64,000 nucleotides of DNA from Sympetrum striolatum. Taxonomy: Eukaryota; Arthropoda; Insecta; Odonata; Libellulidae. The position numbers and the translations under genes were made by a program. Shown here one piece after another: positions 30,601 through 42,600 of the stretch; the stretch's first letter is position 1, and each line of letters starts with the position of its first letter. The stretch covers positions 248,001-312,000 of the forward strand of contig CANPUZ010000051.1 in assembly GCA_947579665.1 (NCBI GenBank). The letters run 5' to 3'. The notes under the pieces were generated by a model that did not search any database, was not told where the DNA came from, and saw only the letters and a list, made by a program, of their open reading frames with translations.

Positions 30601-33600
30601 GACGAGGTAGCATTGAAGAAGGGAATTGGTGACGCCTTGATTAAAGAATCGGGAAAATATTGGTGAAATCCTTTGTTAGGATTGCCTTGCTTTATCGGTT
30701 TGATTATTGGACATTATAAAAGGAGGAAGTCAAACCTTTCGAAGCCTTCGAAATGGGTGTTAGAGATGGTTGGGGAGGAGATTAAGCATCGTCAGAAGAA
30801 ATGGGTGGGCCAAATATTGAGAGGCATTGGAAAAGGTTTTAATTGAGGGTAGGATTGAAAAAAACAGAAGACACTAGAAGATTGGGGGAGGCTACGAAGG
30901 AAGTGGATGCCGTCGAGTAGGGAATTTTGAATGCACATGAACACACCAAAAGGTAGATAAGATTTACAGGACAAATTATCAATTCATTTAATAACTACTT
31001 TTCAGATAATTCAAGTAAATAACTACGATTGTTTTCGTTGTAAGATCTTTTGAAGTTATAAATTATGAAGTGAAAGACATCAAACTCTTCTCACCAGTGA
31101 AATGGTAATCTACCCTTCCTGATAGTAATTTCTTGCCTGCGATTGCTGGTTACCATCTTACAGAAAATCTCTAGTTATCCATGTAATATATCGTCCTGTT
31201 TCAACTTTATGGACCTCGAGTATTTTTACGGGATAACACATCGGATTCAACAATGTGATCGGTCGTAAGGGGGATGAGTTGTTCACAACATCGAATTTAC
31301 ACAAAATTTTCGTATATTTTACCGATATTCTCATAAATTTGAATTGAAATCAAAATTCCACGAATAAATAAGAATCTTCGTTTGCTTTTTTTCTTTCTTT
31401 CGGTGTTTGTCTCGTTAGCGTGTGACTATTCCTTCTAATTTTAATCTTCGAAAGAAATAAACCCTGCATGCGATGAAAATGAGTTTTACGTGAGTTCTTT
31501 ATGGAAAATTATCTGAGCGATCTGGGTTCGAACCCCGTGAAATTGTCGAATAAAAAGTAAACAGTGATTCCTTTCAGGTCGCAGAGGACTCTTATATAAA
31601 GTTTGAAGCAAACACACTCACAGAATTTCGATTTCATATATATAGATTTAATTTCAGTTTTCCTAAACTACGTAAGCGCACCATTTCATTCCTTATTCTC
31701 AGGAACCACCTGAAGATCCAAGTGACTTCTGGGTGGACGACGTTGCAGTTTCCTTAACTCTTATTGTACACTCCTGGCCAAAATTAACGCAGCACCGGCC
31801 GTAAGGATCGCTAGGGAGGTGCTGCGTTAATTTTGGCCAGGAGTGTACATTGTTACTTTTCTTACGCATTAAGTGTAACTTATTTTCAAATGCACCCACT
31901 TCGACTTTTGTGTAATAATTGTAAAACACTTACTGCCACTAATACATAAATAATGATTTTGTGTATTTAGAAGTGTATGTATATAATGTAAGACTTTGTT
32001 AATGAATACCTGATCGAATTAATCTAATAAATTATTATTATAAGGTATCAATCACCAATCAGCTCAAAAAGATTCTGGATACGTATTTTCAGATTTGACA
32101 GCAGTCGCTCAAATGAGGATGCTTAGAATCCGATTTCTACGCTTAGGAAGTGATGAGTATGCTTAGGATCCGATGACTATGCTTAGTAATTGATTAGTAT
32201 GCTTAGAAATCGATGACAATACTTAGTAAGTGATGAGTATGCTTAGAATCCGATTTTTATGCTTAGTATCAACGCTACCTGCGTACCTAATAGAATTTCA
32301 GGAAATCCCTTGAAGCTCGTGATAAACACGTATGAATCACGCTCAGTAGTGATTTTTCGTTTATATTCGAAATAGGAAAGGCGAATTGGATGCAAAGGTT
32401 AGCCAATAGAATTGAGTAAAAGAAATACTTTTCCCTGACCTCTAATTAAGAGTATTACTCACGAAGTAGGGTTAGTTTCCGATCTTTAGATGGTACAGCA
32501 GCAAGGCTTGGGAGATATCAGCTTTGACAGATAGTCAAGGGAGATTCGACTGCAGTGGCTGTGATAGAATCCCTCGGATAGAACTCTCTTAGCGACAGAA
32601 GACTTGAATATCAACGGAAGATTTTCGATAAATTTCTGGGAGGAGGTACCTGATATAGTAATCCCAGTTACAAACTCACGCAATCTTGGGGGAAAACAAA
32701 TATACGGGGAAGTATTTTCCAGGACAGATAGTTACTTTTGGTTCCCGCGAAGTAATAGAGAATGGCCCTCCAGGTTAGATTTCGGTGTCTTACACCCCCT
32801 GGCACGCGCCACTTGAGGATTGCAGGGTTTGAATGTACCAATCTACTCAACATCGAATGCACGCGCCAACGTTTGGAGTTCATTATAGCTCGGTTCAACG
32901 TAGAAATTGACGAAAAAATACACTTGAAATGGTTTTAAGTTAACACACCTTTCGAAGATCTTGTTACTATTGTAGTCAGGAGACGTAAAAAGACAATACG
33001 TTGGGAAAGTTCAGGCAGTGATGATGCGTGAAATAAACATAAATTCTAAAAGCGAACAGAATATATTAATAAAAGATAACGGGGAAACACAAATATATAT
33101 ATAAAAAATAAGGATTGAAAAAAGTTAAAAAATAAATAATGATACGAAATAAATGGAAACAATACGAAATTAAAAAAATAACAAACAATACGATAGGAAG
33201 AGATAACAATGCTGTGGGTTTGAAAAAAGTATGGAATGAATTACTTAATCCATGAGACAAAACAACGTTAGAGCTAATCCACGGGATTCTATTGCTTAGC
33301 AACGCGTGGTGAATGAAAGGATATTGAAGTGTGTGTGTGTACTCACTCTCTGGGGTCACTTTGTCCTTCCTTGGACACCCGGACAGACTGCAAGAGAAAG
33401 ATTTATATTATTTATTCAACTTGATGCACCCGTTTCTTACAAAAAATGTTACACCACCAATATCACTGAGTAGAATTTAAAAAGGCATCTGCGAAGATTG
33501 TCCTTGGTTCGACGCTAGGTCGGGGCAAATATACTCCCATTTAAAATGCATCACGACGACTTTTAAGATTAAAAAAATCCTTTTCCGATAAGATAGAAAC

Positions 33601-36600
33601 TTGAAACTCGTCATGTAGATAGAAATCATGAGCATATTCTATGTACGCTATTTAGCGTTTCTCTGCCGGTCCTTGGTTCGATCCCAGGGACCCATTTACA
33701 TTACCCTATGCATTTCTTATGGTGATAAAGTATATCAATTTTAGGTATTTCCCGCCATGATATCGACTTAAAACTATGCATTTAATAAGATCACATCTTA
33801 ACAAGTCATACCCTGTACTTAGAGCTGCCAATATGTCCTAGGTTCGACACCAGGAGTCTCTAGAATCAGTAACTGGTCCGATTTTTAAGAATTATTCCGA
33901 ACCCCTTCCCAATAAAATAAAAACTTGAAATTTGGCATGTAGATAGAGATGGTGATAAATTTTAATTTTTCTATTTTAGGACTTCTTGATCGTCCTTGGT
34001 TCGATCCCAGAGAGCCATTTACATTGCCATATGCATTTTAGATGGGGATAATGATGTATAATGATAATTAGAAATTGGTACGATTTTTAAGATTTTTTTA
34101 ACCCCTTTCCGATAGCATTGAAACTCGAAACTTGGCATGTGAATAAAGATTTTAAATACATTTCGTATGCTTGGAGTCTACAGCATTTTACTCGTATAAT
34201 AGATTCGGACAGATCTCGTCGAGGTCTTTAAAACGAGTTTCGAGTATTTGAGTTTTAAAAAGGTTTAGAATACGATTCGGAGGGAAATAGAGAAAAAAAG
34301 CCAAATCACAGAGACTCTTAAGCATACGCTAACAACAACTGCTGTGATAAACACTGTATGCTATAAATATATGAGTGATCGTGACTTACCTTCTGTGATG
34401 CGAATACAGTCCGGTCACGTGGCCTTGTCCGTTGCAACCTGGGGTCGGACACTTGCTCGCCTCTGGAAAAAGAGAAATATATAGATATATACATCGGTGG
34501 AGTCAAACCGCTGATCTTTCCTCTATAATATGTACTAAGACTTAATGCATATAAACTTCACAATTATATCTCTGATGGAAACAGAAAGATCCTAATTAAA
34601 TCTATTAGGATAATCTACGATATAATTAGGGGTAATCTAAACTCCTTTTAGGATAACTAAACGTAAAATTCAAATCTCATATTGAATTCAATTTAAACTG
34701 TTAAAAGAATTAATTGTGAGAAAAGATAGAAATAATTTCATTCGAAAGCTAAGCTGTATTTTTTATTCGAAAACAGTTATTCAAATTTCAAATTGTAAAA
34801 GTTTTTGTGCTAAAAACATTATATTTTGCGAATAAATGGTTTGTGAGATTAAAGAGGGGACGGATTTTGCTTTTTATATACACAATAATGATAAAAAAAG
34901 AGCAAATGCGGAAAAAACAGAATTATATAAGCGTAAAATGGATCGGAAGAGTGTATTGATAATGGATACGGATGAGACAAACACAAATGTTCACCTTACA
35001 AAAGCACTCCTCTGCAGCATCCACAGATTCCAAACACAAGAATGAAATATCGAACAAAGATATTTCCACTTATCTTTTATTGGAAGCTGTAAATCCACTA
35101 AAATCCAACTTATTTGATTGGCTCGCTTTCATCGCAGAACAGGCTTTGTTTCTCTTTCTCTAAATATTGAAATCATCGCTTACTAACACACAGTGCGTAG
35201 TCATCGTTTACTGAGCGGTGTAATGTTTTAGGAAGCGAAGCCATCGTAAGCTAAGCGGAGTTATCGCTTGCGAAGCGAAGTTATCATTTGGTAAGCGGAG
35301 TTATTGCTCTCGAAGCGAAATCATCACTTACGAAGCGATGCTATCGTCCGTTGAGCAGAGTTATCAGTTTCGAAGCAATGTTATTGTTAACTAAGCGGAG
35401 TAATCACTTTCGAAGCGGTGTTATCATTTACGAAGCGAAGTTATCGTAAGCTAAGCGGAGTTATCACCTACGAAGCGACGTTATCGTTAGCTTAGAGGAG
35501 TTATCATTTACGAAGCGAAGTTATCGTAAGCTAAGCGGAGTTATCGAAAACTAAACAGAATTATCACTTGTATATTGGGTCATATGCAAGTTCCATTTTT
35601 AATTACGTCGGTACTGAAAATCGTTAAATTATATCAAAAATAACATTTTTCATATAATATTTACATTTCATTTTTTATTATGTTACAAATTTATTAAGGA
35701 ATTTTTAAGTTATTGACCTAAAGCTAGCGTACGGCCGCAAACTGCGTATTTATAACTTACGAATTGTAATTATCATTTACTAAGCGGAGTTATCATTTAG
35801 TAAGCGAAGTAATCGTCTGCCAAGCGAAGTTATTACTTACGAAGCGAAATAATTGTTCGCTAATCGTAGTTATCAGTTACGAAGTGATGCTACAACTTAC
35901 GAAGCGTAGTTATCACTTACAAATCGAAGTTATCATTTATTAAGCAGAGAAATCATACAATAAGCGAAGTTATCATTTAGTAAGCGGGGTTATCATACAA
36001 TAAGCGAAGTTATCTTTCGCTAGGCGTAGTTAACATATAATTTGCGAAGTTATCTTTTAGTAAGCGGAGTTATCATTTAGTAAGCGGAGTTATCATATAA
36101 TAAGCGAAGTTACCATTTAGTAAGCGGAGTTGTCATTTACTAAGCGAAGTTACCATTTAGTAAGCGGAGTTATCATATAATAAGCGAAGTTACCATTTAG
36201 TAAGCGGAGTTATCATATAATAAGCGGAGTTATCATTTACTAAACGGAGTCATCATTTACTAAGCGTAGTTAAGAATTGAAGTGAATTGTTCACGAACCT
36301 TGTCCCCTCCGATAGAGAGACAAACACAAATGTTCACCTTACAAAAGCACTTCTCTGCAGCATCCATAGATTACAAACACCAGAATAAAATATCGAACAC
36401 ACAAAGATATTTCCACTTATCTTTTATTGGAAGCTGTAAATCCACTAAAATCCAACGTAAAGGTATTTAATTCCCATAGAATGGCCCATAATTCATAGCG
36501 CACAAACATTTTTCCGATGAACCTGCGAGTCGACGCCATTCATCTTTCAGCACAGATGCGATTCTGTAGATTGAGTCGAAAGAATCAGTCGGAATTTGGG

Positions 36601-39600
36601 TGTTCTCCCTTTTGGTGGGGTCAGAGGTGATAACTTATGGTCCATTCACACAGATTACGGAGGGGAGGGAACACACAGCATCCTCGAAAGGAGCATTTCG
36701 AAGATCAAAAGATCGTCATCTCTTTGTGTTAAGCGATGCAGTGGAATTATTTGAGGTTTCGAAACTGCATTCCTTAATCTATGGGATTGCTAATGGAGAT
36801 AAACCTCATCTAAAATAATACCAATCTTTATTCCAAAATTTTGAAAGTCACATATATACGTATAAAATCGAAAAAAGTTTTCCATGAGGAATACACGTAA
36901 AACTCATTTCTATCGCATGCAGGGTTTATTTCTTTCGCGAAATTAAATTAGAAGGAATAGTCGCATTTAAACGAGACAAGCACTAAAAAGAAAGAAAATA
37001 GAATAAATATTCTTATTTTATCCGTGGAATCTTACTTTAGATATATGTTATCATTGAGTAAGCGTAGTTATCATAAAATAAGCGAAGTTATCGTTTGCTA
37101 AGCGGAGTTGTCAAAAGAAGCGAAGCAATCATTTACCAAGTGAAGTTATCGCTTACGAAGCGAAGTTATCATTTAGTAAGCGGAGTTATCATACAACTAG
37201 CGAAGTAATTGACAAGCGAATGAATCGTCTGCTAAGCGTAGTTATCAGCTAAAAAGCGAGGAATCATTTACGAAGCGGAAGCAGAAATTCATCGCAAATT
37301 CAATCCGAAAACAAAACTTTTGCTACTGAAATAAGAATGTTCATTCAAATTCCCTTCTCTTGGCTCTTCTTTCGAATCTTCAAGACCATTCTTTCCAATT
37401 TAATTCCGCGTAAGCCTGCAACTAGGAAAGATAACTTTACGTGCATTTCTCATGCGAGTGTTTTGACCCATATGGAGTCGAACTGAGGGCCCTAGGGGAG
37501 ACAGAAAAGGTAGTTTTATATCTTCTAAGTACAGCTGATTTGTCTTTCACGCCCCTTGGATTAGAGTAGAATTATGGACCAATTTGTCGCATTGGGAAAA
37601 CACGTCGATTACAAGTCCCCCTTCGTCTGGCCACGTTCCAAGACAAAAACACTTGTCCCTCTCTCCCGGCAGATGGCGTCGTTATCTCTGTAGACACCCG
37701 GAAGATGGCTCTGGAATATGACTACGCATCTCTTCTCCTAATGAGAACTGTACCTCTCAACTTTTTCATCTAATTCTTCCATCCATTCTCGTCCGACTAA
37801 AACACCTGCAACTTGTCTTCTCTTGCGAACTTATTCTTTTTTTTGAGAAAATGGGTGACACATATCGTAGTTATCATTTTCTAAGCTGAGTAATCTCTTG
37901 GGAAGCGAAGTTATTGGTAGCTGTTATTTCGAGATTTTCCTCACGGTTTTCTCAAATTCAGTAGGTACTTTCCATTCGTTAAAATTTGATTTCTAATTTA
38001 TTCCCATCAAGTCAAATCAATTCCCATTTCAGCAAACAAGTAATCTGGCAGGTCCATTTTCACATTAACGTCTCCCGGATTTCATCATGAAAACCTTAAT
38101 TTTTTATCGAATACTCATATTTTTTTCATTTCAGCCCATCTATTGACTATTTTCGATTATTTTGTTTATAGCGCAGCAATTGTACAGGGTTTTGAAAAGG
38201 CGTAAAAGTTACACGAGATATTTAATTATTGATACCGTTAATTAGTATTCTAAGCATCATATATATGTAGTTTAGAACAAAAAATTGCTTTGTATTTATG
38301 CTTAAAAAAATTAAAATCTACGTTTTTGAAAATAAAAATCAAACTTCAGGCCCGTTGTTGCAGACCTAAATATTATTCGATTCGATTAAAATTTTTTTGG
38401 GTGAATATGTGACCATAGAGAAGACTATTTCTTATCGACTTGAAATTTTGAAATCGGAAAATGAGTTTTTCGAATCACTCCATTTATAGGATCGTATTTG
38501 TTTTTTAAATATTCACATACATAAAGCAGGACGATAAATACAGCACAAGATATACTATCCGCTATTACTATGAACGATACTCATTCGTAAACTTTTTAAC
38601 TTTCCCCACACACTCGCACACCTCCTGTTTCCATGACGACGACTAGGACAAGATGGCGCTCACGTAGTATCTTCCCCCCGTCGGCATATTTACGCTCATA
38701 ATATGAACTCGCTCTCATTTGCATTAAAAAGGGACGCGCGGGGTCAGAGAGCGTACCCCCAAAAAAGAGAGAAGATTAGCAAAAAAAAGAGATAAGAAAT
38801 AAAAAAGGTTTTCTTTTTTAAGGAGGACATTAAATTGCGGGGCGCGACTTTCAACTTTTTCTCCCCTCAGGAAGGGAATGACGTCACGTCCGACAGATGG
38901 GGACACCTCCGGATTATAATGGAGGTGCTTCTGCTTGGAGGTGTGATACATGAGATTAAGGGGATTATCAACTGGGATGAGACTGGGAATGGCTATGCTG
39001 GACCACGTCCTCCTTGTACAGATGCATTGCGAAATAAGTTACTTCTATTATTTATACAAAACCGAAATTCTGTGGGTGTGTTTTTTTTCGATTGGAGGCC
39101 ACACCGTTCATCCGATTTGCTTCAAACTTTATATACGTGTCCTCTGAGATCTGGAAGGAATCACTGTTGCCTTTTCATTCCACAATTTCATGGGGTTCGA
39201 ACCCAGATTGCTCGGATAGTTTTCAGTGAATATTACACTCATTTAACATATTTTCATCAATTTAAATAAGAATCCAATATGTATTTTAATAATCTATAAA
39301 TGCCTACACATAATCATAAGAAAATCTATAATTAATTCAGAATTCACGTAATTAGCGCACTAATCATAAAATATTCAAACTAATCGCTCATTAAGCGGAA
39401 AAATCACAAATTTAGCGAATTTATCGCAGTCTTAGTGTACTAATCACAAACTAAGAAAAGTAATCGCTTATCAAGCGGATAAATCATGTATTAAGTGAAG
39501 TAATCTCACACTAAGTGTGCTCATCACAAACTAAGCTAACTATCTGTAAACTAAGCATCACCATAATGTATTAAGCGAGCTAATCGTATACTAAGCTTAC

Positions 39601-42600
39601 TAATTATTAAATGACTAACTTAACGGTACTTTTTTCTTCGACCAACCCTTATCCACAGACACCCTTTTTGTGTTTAGAATAATGTTTTATATGAAAAACA
39701 AGTGAAATAACATTGGAAGAAAGCTCTTTTTCCCGAGTACATTCAAAGCAAAGGAACGAGAGATTCGAAAAGGGGAGAGGAAAAAAAGGATGCATCTCCG
39801 GAGCACTTCTTTTTTAAATCGCTGTTCATTTGTCACTCCGGTGGCAACCTGTTGATTCACCGAATCCCAATTGCGCATTCGTCTTTCCAAATCCCATCGA
39901 TTTCCGATTACCTTTTTGAAGTTGTCGCTCAGATGTTTATGTATTTGCCAAAGCATAAGACTATAATTTAAGAGAATGTGACCGACAATCACGCCGCTTA
40001 GGAGACGTTGAGTCAGCTCAGAGTAGGTTGAAAGCGCTTAGGCTATGTTTATTCCGCTTAGGATACGTTGAGTGCGCTTAGGATAGGTTGAGTGAGCTTA
40101 GGATATGTTTAGTGCGCTTAGAATACGTGGAGTGTGCTTAGGATACGTTGAGTCCGCTTAGAATACGTTGAGTGCGCTTAAGATATGTTTAGTTCGCTTA
40201 GGATACGTTTACATCTAAACCGAAATAACTAAACGGAAAAATCATGTAGTAAGCGAACAAATCAAATACTAAGCGTACTATTAAAAAACTAAGCCAACTA
40301 ATTTTAATTACAAGGTGGAAAGAAACGCATTAAGCAAATTAATCAGATACTAAGTATTATAAACGAAGCATACTTTTATTTAACCATAGTTTCCATACGC
40401 GAGGTAATTATGTATTAAGAGAATTCCCCGAAAATAATAATTTAATTCAATTAAGCATAAGTACATAATGAACAAAGCGAAGAAATTAAAGTGCTTATGA
40501 AATACGAACTAAGCCAACTAATCAGAAAATAAGCATTCATAAGGCAAGAGCTAAGCGAAGCGATCAGAAAGTAAGCGACTTCACAATATGCTAATCACAC
40601 TAAAAGTAAATTTATCTTAGTAAAGTAAGAATCGTGTATTAAGGGAACTAATCACATACTAAGCGTGTCAATCACAAACTAAGCAAGCTAAAAGTAATTA
40701 GTAAGCGGAAAAATCACAAATTTAGCGAATTAATCGCATAGTAAGGGTAAAAATCTTAAAATTAGCAAACTAATCGCTTACTGAGCGTAGTAATCATGAA
40801 ATAAGCCAAATCATCCTTAGCAAAGCGAAAAAATTGCATAATAATCGAACGAAGCGTTAAAATCACACCTTAAGCGAACCAATCGCATACTAAGCACACT
40901 CATCATTAACTTAGCGGATTAAAAATCATATAATGAGCGGAACATTGAAACACGGCAGACTATTTTTCAATTCCAGTACTTTACTCGAGTGTAAGCCGAT
41001 TTACACTCAAAGAAACATCGAAAACCCTCGGCTTACACTCGAGTGTATGCAAGGATGTGAAACATCCGAAATACACAAAAAGTTTCCCATCTAAAAACAA
41101 GGAGCACTTGAAAACATCTGTTCTTGGGCACTTTGATTAATTACGACGTCCCCTTCCTTTGTTTCCTCCCTTCTTTTGTTTTCCTGTTCTTCCCCCAAAA
41201 TTGATTTAACTTACGTCTTCAAGAATAAAATGGTTCTTTGTGTGGTTTTTAAAGTCTTGTTGAGATATGTGTTGAATGCGCTTATTTAATGAGCTCAACG
41301 TAGATTAAGCGGACTCTTAGCGGAATGACAACCATACTAAGCTGCTTCAGCGAAGCTTAAGCGAACTCAACACATACCGAGCGGAATAAGTGCACTCTAA
41401 ACGAATTCAAGGCTCTCTAAGCGGAATAAAGTGGACTCAAAGCAAGTCATGCGGACTGATCATACATTAAGCGGACTCAGCGCATTGTAAGCGGAATAAA
41501 AAAATATACATATCCAACTCAGCGCAATTTAAGCGGAATAAAATGTGAACTAAGCGGGTCCAACGTAGATTCAGCAGACTCAGCGCGATCTTAGCAGAAT
41601 TACAACCATAAAAAGCGAACAATTAGCAATATAAGCGGGATAAAAATTAAATTGAGCAGACTTAACACATTGTAAGCGGAATAATAGCTATACTAAGCGA
41701 ACCTAGCGGAATATAAGCAGAATAAAAAGTGAACTAAGCGGGCTCAACGCACCGTAAGAGAACTCGGCGCAATATAAACGAAAAACAAAAATAAAACTAA
41801 TCAGACTCGATGTAGATTAAGCTGACTCAACGCCATCTGAGCAGAATTAAAATTAAACTTAGCGGACTATGCGTAGACTAAGCGAACTCAGCATGGTTTC
41901 TATTCGCTTAATTTGCGCTAAGCGGACTCAGCGCATCCTAAGCGATCTCAGCAACGTAATGAGCGCACTCAAAATTTACTAAGCGGTCTAAACATACACT
42001 AATCTAAAGGATACAATACAAATTCCCAAGTAATCCATTTTGAATTGGCGAGGCTTAATTATAAGAGAATGTTTTAAAGATCTCGCTAGAGAGAGCACTG
42101 ATCACTGTGGTCCAAATGAGATCGCAAAGGATTGAAGATTAAGCAACTCATTATCCGCCTTCATTTGTCTCTTTGGGGTTAAAAAGGACCCCGTTCGAAG
42201 AAGCCTTTGTTCCCTTTCCCATTTGATTGATCAAAAGGGATTCGATTTGGGGAGGACATCGATTGAGATCGAATTTAAAAGACTTATTTCCCTTTCGAAG
42301 AGGAGGATTCGGTTAACGGTCTGCGCGATCATACATCGATTTATGTAAATTACGTAACATTATTACTTGTATCTATAAATATGTAAAATTTTGTGGGTGT
42401 GTTTGTCTCTTCGATTGGAGGCCACACCGTTCTTCAGATTTGCTTCAGACTTTATACACGTGTCCTCTGGGACCTGGAAGGAATCACTGTCGCCTTCTTT
42501 ATTCCACAATTATACGGGATTCAAACCCAGATCGGTCAGATAGTTTCCCATTAAGAATACACGTTAAACTCATTTTTATCGCATGCAGGGTTCATTTCTT

